DNA from: Clostridiales bacterium
GTDB lineage: Bacteria > Bacillota > Clostridia > Lachnospirales > Lachnospiraceae
DNA length: 28,162 nucleotides
Assembly (NCBI GenBank): GCA_018374355.1
Contig: JAHAFI010000036.1
Location: 1-28,162, forward strand
Direction: 5' to 3'
How positions within the stretch are numbered: position 1 is the stretch's first letter; each line of letters starts with the position of its first letter. Positions 8,516-16,497 of this stretch are shown here, in pieces. The notes under the pieces are model-generated. The model was not told where the DNA came from. It did no database searches and saw nothing but the letters and a program-made list of their open reading frames with translations. Position numbers and translations under genes: made by a program.

Positions 8516-9763
8516 TTATTTGAAAATCATGCCTCCCCATTCCACCATAGCTCTGCCTTCATGGGAAATCTTCACAATTTCCGGTTCGTTAGGTGTTTCC
8601 GTCCGATCTGGTCCCGCTTTTTTAAATCCAAACCAGATTCGCTGATAGTTGTCAAAGGCTGCGCCTTCAATCCTGACGGGCATTGCCCTGTCCACGGTTT
8701 CTGTCAGTTGCGGATACATATAATAATCTTCATTTTCCAGTTTTTCATCCCAGAACTCAACAAAATCCTGTATCTCCTGTTCATTGAAACCGTATTCCTC
8801 CAAAATTTTTTGGAAAGTTTCTGCCCTCTCCTCCTTTGCGATCAGGAATCCCTCTTCCCGCTGGAACATAGCCTGAATCGTCTTGGATTCATAAAAGAGG
8901 AATGGATATCCCTTCTCCCCGTCTGCCGTCAGCGTACCATCCTCTGCCAGTTCCACTTTCCAGCAATCTCCATACGAAGGTATCGTCTCTGTCAGAAGGT
9001 GCGGCTGCTCGAAAATAATTTCCAGCTTCATTCCGGCTTCACCGTAAAGATAAATGTTCGGCTTATAGACGTTAATTCCGTCTCCCTGCCGGATTTTATA
9101 GCGTTCATCCGCCCATTCAAGGTAACTTTCCGTACTCATATAATCCCGTCCGGCAGAAATCGTAAACGTCAGGAAATCCGTGAAAAAACCGATAACATCT
9201 ATACCGGGTTCTCCCGGAGCCAAATCAGCAATCTCTGTGGCATAGGTAAAGAGATCAGCAGACTGTCTCAGCACATCAGTAACCGGATTCTCCGAATTCA
9301 TATTTTCTTCTGTTTTTCTCTTTGCTCTTTCTATTGCTTCATCCACTTTCTTCTTTATTTCCTCCCGGTTGTTCCAATAATAGGCGGCAGTTCCCACCCC
9401 CGGAGGAGCCGGATTCAAAAGACCATATCCCATCTTATCTATAATATCAAATGTATTATCCACCGTATTGTCTATCCATTGATTCAATGCGCTGTCCGGA
9501 TTTGTCACCTCATACTCCATAAATTCCCGATTAGCCTGCTCCAGAACCGTTTTCGGCGGTTCATTACTCTCCTCCACTTTTTTCAGCCATGCCTGATTCA
9601 GAGCCTGATGGATCTTTTCTTTCTCCTTATCTCGAACATCTTTTGTCGTATCTGACCATCTATTCGAAAAGGAGAACATTGCATATACCGTTTCCGTTTC
9701 CAGAAGCTGGCACATGATCAGAATACAGGCTAAAATCCTGATAAAATATCTTTTTCTTCTCAT
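8516..9763 (-). CDS. Secreted protein with KPxIYLY...VEWGG domain
   Basis: A 415-residue exported protein. The signal peptide starting MRRKRYFIRILACILIMC ends near ETVYA (about residue 28); there is no lipobox. Residues 30-225 are helical and charged. From residue 234, KPNIYLYG opens a domain that runs through YGDCWKVELAEDGTLTADG and closes with MVEWGG (406-411). I recognise this as a recurrent clostridial secreted domain, usually written KPVIYLYP ... GW.V.a.pDGtLt ... VEWGG, with no function known to me. Here P of the usual YLYP is G. The start at 9763 overlaps the preceding stop as ATGA; an in-frame start 14 codons earlier would lengthen the signal peptide and is less likely. It is the only operon member clearly secreted without a lipid anchor. 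Confidence 0.8.
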   Translation of the reverse strand: MRRKRYFIRILACILIMCQLLETETVYAMFSFSNRWSDTTKDVRDKEKEKIHQALNQAWLKKVEESNEPPKTVLEQANREFMEYEVTNPDSALNQWIDNTVDNTFDIIDKMGYGLLNPAPPGVGTAAYYWNNREEIKKKVDEAIERAKRKTEENMNSENPVTDVLRQSADLFTYATEIADLAPGEPGIDVIGFFTDFLTFTISAGRDYMSTESYLEWADERYKIRQGDGINVYKPNIYLYGEAGMKLEIIFEQPHLLTETIPSYGDCWKVELAEDGTLTADGEKGYPFLFYESKTIQAMFQREEGFLIAKEERAETFQKILEEYGFNEQEIQDFVEFWDEKLENEDYYMYPQLTETVDRAMPVRIEGAAFDNYQRIWFGFKKAGPDRTETPNEPEIVKISHEGRAMVEWGGMIFK

Positions 9764-10431
9764 TCTCCATACTCTCCTTCCCCTGCCATCTGAAGGAGAT
9801 ACCACTTAATATCCGGGAGTTTTTCCTCCCCAATCCCCCGTTCTACCGCCTCGTCAAAATAGAGAGCTGCGTTTCCCCAGTCATTCTGTTCATAACAGAT
9901 CACTCCCAGATAATAACTGCTCATAGCATCTTTCTCATCCAGATTCCGGGCATTGGACAGATAGTACACCGCACTTTTCACTGCTCCTTCTTTCAGTTTC
10001 ACCAGCCCTGCCAGATACTGCATCCGTCCGTTTTCCGGCAGCTCTCCCGCTGCTGTCACATAAAGCTCATCCAGATTTTTCATAGATTTTTTCGTATTTT
10101 CCAAGCGATAAATCTGCTCCATTCCTTCAAAATATCTTTCTGTATGAGGATTTTTTACATTCTCCATCCATTGCAGCGCCTGTTTGTAATCCTCCATGAG
10201 AACAGCAATCTCCGCTCTGATATATAATGTCCTGTCCGTCACGCCCTGTTTCTTGTCAATCTCATCCAGCAGTTCAAAAGCCTTCTCATAATTTTCCTTC
10301 TCAACCTCTTTTTTCACCTGCCCGAACTGTTCTTCCGATGTCTGTATCACCCTCTCCGGTGCAAACCATCCGGCCAGCGCACAAATAAGAAAACCTGCTG
10401 CCAGAACCATACCTGCTATTTTTTTCCACAT
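9760..10431 (-). CDS. Membrane-anchored TPR protein
   Basis: A 223-residue protein with an N-terminal membrane span (about 5-24, KIAGMVLAAGFLICALAGWF) and tetratricopeptide-like helices over the rest (for example EVEKENYEKAFELLDEID, ALQWMENVKN, YYLGVICYEQNDWGNAALYF). TPRs form protein-docking scaffolds. Only 5 bp separate it from the preceding membrane-TPR gene, and its stop overlaps the next start (ATGA), so all three are probably translated together. With that neighbour it would give two membrane-bound TPR surfaces. Positive residues before the span (MWKK) suggest the C-terminal part faces outward, if the positive-inside rule holds. Function unknown. Confidence 0.8.
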   Translation of the reverse strand: MWKKIAGMVLAAGFLICALAGWFAPERVIQTSEEQFGQVKKEVEKENYEKAFELLDEIDKKQGVTDRTLYIRAEIAVLMEDYKQALQWMENVKNPHTERYFEGMEQIYRLENTKKSMKNLDELYVTAAGELPENGRMQYLAGLVKLKEGAVKSAVYYLSNARNLDEKDAMSSYYLGVICYEQNDWGNAALYFDEAVERGIGEEKLPDIKWYLLQMAGEGEYGE

Positions 10432-10436
10432 ATGAT

Positions 10437-12788
10437 TTACTCTCCCTCCAACTGCATTTTCAGCAAATCGATCATCTCATTGCTGTAATAGGAGATTCCG
10501 TAGATATCACGGCCATGCTCCTGTGTGGGAAGCATCTGATTTGCACGATTTGCATACCGATAGGCATTTTCCATATCATTCAGGGCATCATACAGATTTG
10601 CCATGGAAAAATAAATCGCCGGCGCCTGTCCTCCCAGATACTCTGCTTTTTTGAAGCAGGAAAGGGCATCCTCAAATCGCTCGTCATTCCAAGCAATCGT
10701 TCCTCTCAGATACCACCCATAGATCAGATCCTCCCTTACCTCAAGTACTCTGGCAATCGCCTGCTCGGCTGCCTCCAAATCTCCTGATTCGAAACAGCCG
10801 TCCATCGCCGTCATATAGTCCCACAACAGTTTGTGAGCCTGTACCTTCTGCTGCTGTTCTTCTGTCAGTTCATCGTAGACATCCAACTGAAAATCCGTCT
10901 GCGAGTCAATGTCATTCATAGCAAGATACTGGACTATGGAATACAGGCTGAGCTCCGTCGCCTCATCCAGATTTTCTGCCTCGGCTGTCATATCGGCAAG
11001 CTTCCCTGCATACTCCAGCGCATCGTCTGTATTTTCCATTCTAAGTGCGCTGATGGCACACAGATAAAGGGCTTCTGCCTGATATGGCTCCTCCTCTATT
11101 GCCGCTTTTGCCATTTTCATACATTCTTCCGATTTTTCAAGCTTATCCTGCATTCTTGCACAGTTCAGGGCAGCTTCCGGGTTTCCGGTCAGTTCATACG
11201 CCTCCATTACATATTCCAGCGCAGTCTCTGTTTCCTCACATACCATGCAGACGGCTCCCATCTCCATTTTTTCACGATACAGTGCATCCTTATCTTTTTT
11301 TCCATCATCATATATTTCGTCAAAACGCTGGGCCGCTTCTGCCGTTCTCTTATAATGTTCTGCACCATCAATCTGATAACTGCTCCCAATCATCGCCGCC
11401 ATATATTGGAAAACAGCATTTTCTCTATTATTCTCGGCATATTCCAGCGCTTTCTCTGCCATACTTTCCGTTACACCACCGTTTGCCCCACAGTCCAGCA
11501 CCAGATGATAGATTTCCATCATAGGAATCCACTCCTCATACTGCTCCAGTACTTTTGAGACCGCCTTTTTTTCTTTTATAATGTCATCTGCACTGAGATA
11601 GGAAGCGCTAACCATTTTCTGCACCATACATTCGGTGAGCAGATCATCTCTCAGTTCCTCCTGCTCCGGGGTCAGCGTTTTCACTTCTTTATAATAGTCC
11701 AACAATACCGGATACCATTCTGCACCAAGTTCTCCTCTGCGGATTCCCTGTTCAATCTCCGCAGCATTGCCATTCATAGTAAAATACAGAATCCCGATTA
11801 CCCCATCTTTTCCCTTCTCAAGGTAAACATCCTCCAGTTTTTTCTTCACATCCTGTTGTGTCAGACTCTCAAAGGCCCGATAACGCGCCGCTGTCTTTTC
11901 ATAAGCCTCTCCTGCCAGTTCCTGATTTCCTGTATTCAGATACCTGCTGCCCTCGGCAATACTCGCCTTCAACTGTTCTTTCACCGCATCATCCACATCC
12001 TGCTCAAAGGGAGACCCATTTATTCCAATATTTACCGCAAAAATCAGAAGTAATGCAGTTCCGATAGACAGCATATTCCCAACCACTTTCTGAGGCTTTA
12101 GATTCTGAAGCATTTCCATATTTTTATATCTTCTTCCCCTGTCTGCCACAAAAAACAGCAGTTTCACCGCCCCGTATGTACAGCAGGCCATTGCCGTATA
12201 TTCTGCTGCCACAGTGATAACCGTACCGTTTCCCAGCGAAAAAATCCAATGAACCACCCCGGACAGAAGGCTGAGGGCAATGCCGATTCCCAATTCCATT
12301 GGCATAAGCAAAAATACCGGAAGCGGGTGCTTCATCCTCTCTTTTCGTGACATGCCCGTACTGATTCCATATAATATAAATCCTGTCAAAAATAATGCGG
12401 CCAGAATACCTGCGGCCAGCCCTCCTACAAACGCTCCGATTCCCAGAACTCCTCTTTTGAACACTTCCAGCCACAACTGAAAGGCAGTCTGACTGAGGGA
12501 CAATACCGCCAGCAGCCACAGATATTTTTTTACCGCCCCCCACAATTCTCTCCGTTTTTCTATCCAGTCAGGCTCTCCAAATAACTGACGCCAATAGATA
12601 AATAAGATAAAGCAGACCGTTCCCCCTGTCCAACCCAAAAACTGGAACAGACTGACTTCCCACTTCGGCAGCGTTTTCTTCGTAGCCATCATCGCTCCCA
12701 TACTCAGAAGTCCACACAGCATATGGCTGCAGAACATGGACATGACCAAAAATATATGCGCTATTTTCTGTCTTTTTTGAAAATTCAT
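10437..12788 (-). CDS. Polytopic membrane protein with large TPR tail
   Basis: A 783-residue protein, first gene of the operon. The first 270 residues hold about seven hydrophobic spans (for example LSLFQFLGWTGGTVCFILFI-like and GIGAFVGGLAAGILAALFLT). Beyond NIGINGSPFEQDVDDAV the chain becomes soluble and is built of TPR-like helical pairs up to the end, with clear units such as AEALYLCAISALRMENTDDA and RFEDALSCFKKAEYLGG. The ATG at 12788 is chosen because GGGGAGA lies 6-8 nt upstream; the ATG five codons earlier has no ribosome site and overlaps that same GGGGAGA. It may act as a membrane platform for the other products. Short C-terminal residue run ends in acidic Glu-Gly-Glu. No enzyme motif seen. 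Confidence 0.8.
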   Translation of the reverse strand: MNFQKRQKIAHIFLVMSMFCSHMLCGLLSMGAMMATKKTLPKWEVSLFQFLGWTGGTVCFILFIYWRQLFGEPDWIEKRRELWGAVKKYLWLLAVLSLSQTAFQLWLEVFKRGVLGIGAFVGGLAAGILAALFLTGFILYGISTGMSRKERMKHPLPVFLLMPMELGIGIALSLLSGVVHWIFSLGNGTVITVAAEYTAMACCTYGAVKLLFFVADRGRRYKNMEMLQNLKPQKVVGNMLSIGTALLLIFAVNIGINGSPFEQDVDDAVKEQLKASIAEGSRYLNTGNQELAGEAYEKTAARYRAFESLTQQDVKKKLEDVYLEKGKDGVIGILYFTMNGNAAEIEQGIRRGELGAEWYPVLLDYYKEVKTLTPEQEELRDDLLTECMVQKMVSASYLSADDIIKEKKAVSKVLEQYEEWIPMMEIYHLVLDCGANGGVTESMAEKALEYAENNRENAVFQYMAAMIGSSYQIDGAEHYKRTAEAAQRFDEIYDDGKKDKDALYREKMEMGAVCMVCEETETALEYVMEAYELTGNPEAALNCARMQDKLEKSEECMKMAKAAIEEEPYQAEALYLCAISALRMENTDDALEYAGKLADMTAEAENLDEATELSLYSIVQYLAMNDIDSQTDFQLDVYDELTEEQQQKVQAHKLLWDYMTAMDGCFESGDLEAAEQAIARVLEVREDLIYGWYLRGTIAWNDERFEDALSCFKKAEYLGGQAPAIYFSMANLYDALNDMENAYRYANRANQMLPTQEHGRDIYGISYYSNEMIDLLKMQLEGE

Positions 12789-12832
12789 AACATTTCTCCC
12801 CACATTATTTTGTTTTATTCTGTTCTCTTACA

Positions 12833-12861
12833 AATATAACATGGTGAATTTTTATTTTAAA
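12833..12861 (-). promoter_or_regulatory. Candidate promoter of the nine-gene operon
   Basis: Read leftward: -35 TTTAAA (12856-12861), a 17-nt spacer, then an extended -10 TGTTATATT whose hexamer TATATT is at 12833-12838. The -10 is five of six to consensus and the -35 four of six. It lies about 45 nt before the ATG at 12788, after the terminator of the upstream gene, and I see no other good promoter inside the operon start. Confidence 0.6.
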
Positions 12862-12907
12862 CGCAGTAAAGTTTAACATTTCCTTTTTTTCACCTGCTGC
12901 TGCAGAC

Positions 12908-12945
12908 AAAAAAAGAACATAACTCCTATAAGCTATGTCCTTTTC
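12908..12945 (-). terminator. Terminator of the thyA-folA-xpaC operon
   Basis: On the minus strand GGACATA (12940-12934) pairs with TATGTTC (12921-12915, one G-T pair) around a 12-nt loop, flanked by AAAA and followed by seven T residues (12914-12908). It lies just after the stop of the xpaC-like gene and separates the two leftward operons. Confidence 0.8.
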
Positions 12946-12955
12946 TTTATGATCC

Positions 12956-14371
12956 TTATTTTTCAAAATCACCCTTCGTCAGCCCCTCCTGCGCCAGCAT
13001 CGTATGAAGCACGGAAATATCCGAAGAAATATCCAGCGCCCTGTCCTTAAAGAAGCTGTTCAGCAGGTTTTCAAAAGCCTGATTGATGGTATCCAATGTT
13101 TCCTCTATCTCTTTTTTCGTCTTTTCAATGCTCTCACTGGGAATCGGTTCCCGGTCCATCTCCCGGTAGGCATTGATCAGCTTTCTGGTGGTCGGCAGGT
13201 AATAGCTCATAAATTTGCGCAGATCCGAAGCCAGCCCCGGATTTTTCCCCACCTCTTCGAAAATTCTTGTGATGATCAGTTCCAGACGACTCAGTTTCAT
13301 GGAAATCTCTTCTCCCGGAATATCATCATTGCACTGACGGATAAAGGAAATGTATTCATTTCCCTCTTCCAGAATCTTTCTGCACTCCTCCGGAAGCTGG
13401 GTGCGCTTTTCTTCCAGCGCTTCCTGCTGGGCCTGCCGTTCTCTGGCCTGCTGCTGCACCGTCAGATACTGCTGGTACATCTCGTTGGTCACGATCACAC
13501 AGGTCTCCTGCTCGTCCAGATGCCCCTGAAGGAACATCCGTCTGCCGATCATTTTTTTCAGATCCTTAATCACCGCCGACTTTTCCCTGCCGCACTGAGC
13601 CGACAATTCCTCAATGGTACAGTATGCCCTGTTTCCGATCTGTTTTTTATAATTTCGGAACCGCTTTACAAATCCTCTGGATGAAGAACCTGCAATGCCC
13701 ATCCCCAGAAATCCCAAAGCTATTACTCCCAGCACCGCTGTACTGATAGTGAACAACGTGGCCGGCACAATAGCTAAGCATATCCCGCTGGTAAGAGCCG
13801 CAAGTCCGAAAATTGCCATAAAGGAGTATCCGGCAACAGCCATTACAGTACCTGATACCTGCCCCGGTGGATTTTTCGCATAAATGGACGGCAGTTGTCT
13901 GTCCTCTTCGCTTTTTCTTCTTGTTCCCGCCTGATAAGCCGGCTGACGGCTTTTCTCATAACGGTTCCGCTCTGCCTGACCGGCTTCTCTCCATGCCTGC
14001 TTCCATTCGCTGCCCACAGTCTTCATTCCGTCATGGATGCCGTTTCCCATGCCTCTCATGCCCTCACGAAGTCCGTTTTCCGCTCCCTTCATGCCGTCAC
14101 GGAAGCCGTTTCCAGCGCCTTTCATGCCGTCACGGAAAGCATTTCCTGCCTCACGCATACCGTCGCGGAAAACATTTCCCGCCTCACGCATACTGTCCTG
14201 AAATCCGGTTCCGTTTCCCATTCCCTGCATGCCGCTGCGGATCCCCTCCACAGTGTCATCGATGGTATCCCGCACCTGCTGGTTTAACTGCTGGTAATTC
14301 CCGGTATTTACTGCATCCTGCACCACATTCCAGAAATCATTTCCTTTTTTCTGCCAATCACTGTTACCCAT
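12956..14371 (-). CDS. XpaC-like membrane protein (BCIP hydrolysis family) with N-terminal 11-residue repeats
   Basis: A 471-residue protein that I place in the family annotated as '5-bromo-4-chloroindolyl phosphate hydrolysis protein' (XpaC, PF10112), on the basis of two membrane spans (about 167-220) followed by a long helical C-terminus (WYLP-like RKFMSYYLPTTRKLINAYREM). The family's biochemical role is not settled; in many Firmicutes it sits beside a TelA/YceH 'toxic anion resistance' gene, which is absent here. Unusual is the N-terminal stretch 57-122, made of six tandem 11-residue units such as FRDGMREAGNA and FRDGMKGAGNG. The ATG at 14371 follows GGAGGAATT with short spacing; the GTG at 14413 has no ribosome site. 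It is third in the thyA-folA operon, 42 bp after folA. Confidence 0.75.
   Translation of the reverse strand: MGNSDWQKKGNDFWNVVQDAVNTGNYQQLNQQVRDTIDDTVEGIRSGMQGMGNGTGFQDSMREAGNVFRDGMREAGNAFRDGMKGAGNGFRDGMKGAENGLREGMRGMGNGIHDGMKTVGSEWKQAWREAGQAERNRYEKSRQPAYQAGTRRKSEEDRQLPSIYAKNPPGQVSGTVMAVAGYSFMAIFGLAALTSGICLAIVPATLFTISTAVLGVIALGFLGMGIAGSSSRGFVKRFRNYKKQIGNRAYCTIEELSAQCGREKSAVIKDLKKMIGRRMFLQGHLDEQETCVIVTNEMYQQYLTVQQQARERQAQQEALEEKRTQLPEECRKILEEGNEYISFIRQCNDDIPGEEISMKLSRLELIITRIFEEVGKNPGLASDLRKFMSYYLPTTRKLINAYREMDREPIPSESIEKTKKEIEETLDTINQAFENLLNSFFKDRALDISSDISVLHTMLAQEGLTKGDFEK
14006..14203 (-). repeat. Six tandem 33-bp coding repeats (11-residue units)
   Basis: Within the xpaC-like gene, residues 57-122 form six in-register 11-residue units with the pattern [FLI]-x-[DE]-x-M-[RK]-x-x-[GE]-[NS]-x. 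A seventh, IRSGMQGMGNG (44-54), sits two residues upstream. At DNA level the copies differ at several positions, so the array is old or constrained by protein sequence. Confidence 0.9.
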
Positions 14372-14413
14372 AATTCCTCCATACCGGAATCTCTGCTTCC
14401 GGCCGTGCTGCAC

Positions 14414-14902
14414 CTACTTACGTTCGTATTTCACAAATGCATATTCCAGATCAAAATACGTCTGTTCCTCACTGCTTGCCGTCACTTCCCACTCCGGATC
14501 TTCGTCCAGATTCGGGAAATGGGTATCCGCATCAAATCCATGATCAATCTTTGTCACATGCGCCAGATTACAGTACGGAAGCATTTCTTCATATACTCTT
14601 CCTCCGCCGATTACATAAATCTGGTCATCCTCATATTTTTTCAGTTCTTCCAGAAGCTCTTCCAGATTATGGACAATCACTGCATCCTTCACCTGATAGC
14701 TTCTGTCACTGGTGAGAACCACGTTGGTGCGGTTCTTTAACGGCAGTCCGTTGGGAAAGCTTTCCAGTGTCTTTCTTCCCATCACTACCACCTTGCCGGA
14801 AGTCTCCTGACGGAAAAATTTCATATCGGAGGGGATGCTTACCAGCAATTTATTATTTTTGCCGATCCCCCAGTTTTTATCTACTGCTACAATCAGATTC
14901 AT
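14414..14902 (-). CDS. folA: Dihydrofolate reductase
   Basis: Reduces dihydrofolate to tetrahydrofolate with NADPH. At 162 residues it has the usual length. Visible motifs: IVAVDKNWGIGKNN at the start, catalytic Asp26 in IPSDMKFF, the NADPH-binding VMGRKTLESF, and IYVIGGGRVYEEML. It regenerates the folate that ThyA consumes, and thyA is directly upstream in the same operon with a 10-bp gap. The ATG at 14902 follows TAAGGAGG, whose first three bases are the thyA stop, so translation is probably coupled. A standard, complete gene with no odd residues. Confidence 0.97.
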   Translation of the reverse strand: MNLIVAVDKNWGIGKNNKLLVSIPSDMKFFRQETSGKVVVMGRKTLESFPNGLPLKNRTNVVLTSDRSYQVKDAVIVHNLEELLEELKKYEDDQIYVIGGGRVYEEMLPYCNLAHVTKIDHGFDADTHFPNLDEDPEWEVTASSEEQTYFDLEYAFVKYERK

Positions 14903-14912
14903 ATCTGCCTCC

Positions 14913-15764
14913 TTAAACTGCTATCGGAATATTTTTAATCTGCGGTCCCGTCACATAATTTTCAACGTGAAGATCATCCACAGTAAAGTCATAAAAGTTC
15001 TTGATTTCCGGGTTCAATGTCACTTTCGGCGCATCATAGGTCGGACGGCTGATCAGTTCCTTCACCAACGGAATATGCCGGTCATAGATATGTGCATCAG
15101 CAATCACATGCACCAGCTCCCCGACTTTCATGCCGCAGGACTGTGCAAACATCATAACCAAAAGGGCATACTGACACACATTCCAGTTATTGGCCGCCAG
15201 TACATCCTGTGATCTCTGGTTCAATATAGCGTTCAACGCGAGCTGTTCACTGTCCTTTTCCTTTGTCACATTAAATGTCATAGAATATGCGCAAGGGTAC
15301 AGATTCATCTCATGAAGATCCTGATGTACATAAATATTGGTCATGATCCGGCGGCTGTAGGGATTATTCTTCAGATCATACAGAACACGGTCCACCTGAT
15401 CCATCATTCCCTCTTTATACTGGTGTTTCACACTCATCTGATAACCGTAAGCCTTGCCGATGGAACCATTCTCATCCGCCCAGCTATCCCAGATATGGCT
15501 TCCCAGATCTTTTATGTTGTTGGATTTTTTCTGCCAAATCCACAAAATCTCATCAAAAGCGCTTTTAATCCCTGTACGCCGAAGGGTAATCGCCGGAAAT
15601 TCTTTGGAAAGATCGTAACGATTTACCACTCCGAAACGTTTGATGGTATAAGCACTCTCACCGGTATCCTCCCATGTGGGACGTACCTTTTCGCCTTCAG
15701 TGCTGAGGCCGTTGTCTATGATATCCTGACACATCTGTATAAATATTTTGTCTGCGTAACTCAT
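14913..15764 (-). CDS. thyA: Thymidylate synthase (ThyA)
   Basis: Methylates dUMP to dTMP with methylene-tetrahydrofolate, producing dihydrofolate. The 283-residue protein has the dUMP-binding SRRIMTNIYV region, catalytic Cys158 in LYPCAY, and the RSQDVLAANNWNVCQYA and HIYDRH motifs. Most ThyA proteins have CH after the Pro; here it is CAY. B. subtilis ThyA has CVY at this place and also shares the LLWIWQxKSN and VHIWDxW style, so this is a family variant and not a broken site. The ATG at 15764 is chosen because GAGGAG lies 7 nt upstream; a TTG six codons earlier is unlikely. First gene of thyA-folA-xpaC. Confidence 0.97.
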   Translation of the reverse strand: MSYADKIFIQMCQDIIDNGLSTEGEKVRPTWEDTGESAYTIKRFGVVNRYDLSKEFPAITLRRTGIKSAFDEILWIWQKKSNNIKDLGSHIWDSWADENGSIGKAYGYQMSVKHQYKEGMMDQVDRVLYDLKNNPYSRRIMTNIYVHQDLHEMNLYPCAYSMTFNVTKEKDSEQLALNAILNQRSQDVLAANNWNVCQYALLVMMFAQSCGMKVGELVHVIADAHIYDRHIPLVKELISRPTYDAPKVTLNPEIKNFYDFTVDDLHVENYVTGPQIKNIPIAV

Positions 15765-15827
15765 GCTGGTCTCCTCTATCAAAATTTAAATTATGCTTTT
15801 TTGTTACTTTTTGATTCAATTGGTTTT

Positions 15828-15856
15828 ATTATAATATACTGGATAGGTGAATTCAA
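15828..15856 (-). promoter_or_regulatory. thyA: Promoter of thyA-folA-xpaC
   Basis: Read leftward: -35 TTGAAT (15851-15856), a 17-nt spacer and a perfect -10 TATAAT (15828-15833). It lies about 64 nt before the thyA ATG. A weaker rightward pair, TTGATT (15811-15816) and TATACT (15835-15840) at 18-nt spacing, overlaps the same stretch and would fire into element E1. Confidence 0.8.
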
Positions 15857-15880
15857 CGGTTTATTTAAAATATGGGGGCC

Positions 15881-16135
15881 GCAAAAGGAGAGGACGGGGA
15901 TGGGGGTGGGGAAGCTGCTGCGGGGGATGTGAGGTTCTAAGAGGGGGGAGGGCAGCCAGTCAGGGCACCTGGGCAATTCAACAAGAAAATCTGAAAGATT
16001 TTCTCGTCTCAATGCCCCTGAGATGCAGGCTTTGATAGCCTGCATCTCTCCCTGCCTGACTGGATTCCACCCTCTAAGAACCTCATCATCCCCCTCCACA
16101 AGCTTCCCACCCCCATCCCCGTCCTCTCCTTTCGC
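15881..16135. repeat. Large structured palindromic element E1
   Basis: A 255-nt imperfect inverted repeat. The outer 30 bp pair at 29 of 30 positions (15881-15910 with 16106-16135). The arm continues inward with internal bulges to CCAGTCAGG (15956-15964) pairing with CCTGACTGG (16055-16063). The apex carries two separate hairpins: a 9-bp stem with GAA loop (15984-16004) and a 12-bp stem with TTGAT loop (16020-16048). The left arm is G-rich and the right arm C-rich, unlike flanking sequence. It is homologous to E2 in the reverse orientation. Reading frames crossing it are by-products of the base composition. Whether it is an RNA, a mobile palindrome or a DNA-level structure is not decided by the sequence. 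Confidence 0.85.
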
Positions 16136-16223
16136 TCTTCTACGCTTTCGCGTGGAGAACAAAAACTACTCTCCAATACACTCCCGCTTCAGCACACCCT
16201 CCCGCCCTGAAAAAAGTGACACA

Positions 16224-16465
16224 GCAGAGGGAGCGGGGGGTGGCTTGACGGGCATTACGGAGAATTTTAGGAAGTACTTAGCGGGCGGCGGGGGAAGGTT
16301 TCGGGAGGCGATTAGGCTCACAAAGCCTAATCGTCAGATGCACTGAGACGAGAAACCATCAGGTTTCTTGTCGAATTGCATCGGTGCCCGAAACCTTCCC
16401 CCGCCGCCCGCTTAGAACTTCCAAAATTCGCAGTTGCCCGTCAAGCCACCCCCCGCTCCCTCTGC
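16224..16465. repeat. Large structured palindromic element E2
   Basis: A 242-nt inverted repeat with arms 16224-16305 and 16387-16465. The outer 31 bp are perfectly complementary, as are the inner 26 bp; a short bulged stretch lies between. The apex has two hairpins: CGATTAGGCT with AGCCTAATCG around a 5-nt loop (16309-16333), and AGAAACC with GGTTTCT around ATCA (16351-16368), the latter nested in GATGCA/TGCATC. Read on the minus strand, E2 matches E1 on the plus strand in order, spacing and hairpin layout, so the two copies face opposite ways. It ends 32 nt before the -35 of the VanZ promoter. Confidence 0.85.
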
Positions 16466-16497
16466 GGTCTCCATTTCTCTGCAGCCGCCATTTTTCT

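Noticed and set aside
8120..9655. A 511-codon open frame on the plus strand
   Set aside because: Antisense to the secreted protein and the helical partner gene, both with clear ribosome sites and motifs. Its translation is rich in Phe, His, Pro and Ser, typical of a mirror frame.
14006..14242. 33-bp repeats as a CRISPR array
   Set aside because: The units are contiguous coding repeats in frame, without spacers.
14913..15764. CAY after the catalytic Pro of ThyA as an inactivating change
   Set aside because: B. subtilis ThyA has CVY at the same position and the rest of the active site is intact.
15791..16346. Several open frames within the palindromic elements
   Set aside because: They arise from G-rich and C-rich arms, give low-complexity Pro/Ser or Gly/Arg runs, and lack ribosome sites.
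15881..16465. E1/E2 as integron attC sites, group II introns or simple terminators
   Set aside because: No integrase or reverse transcriptase is nearby and no R-box layout is seen; the elements are far too long for terminators and lack T-runs after the stems.
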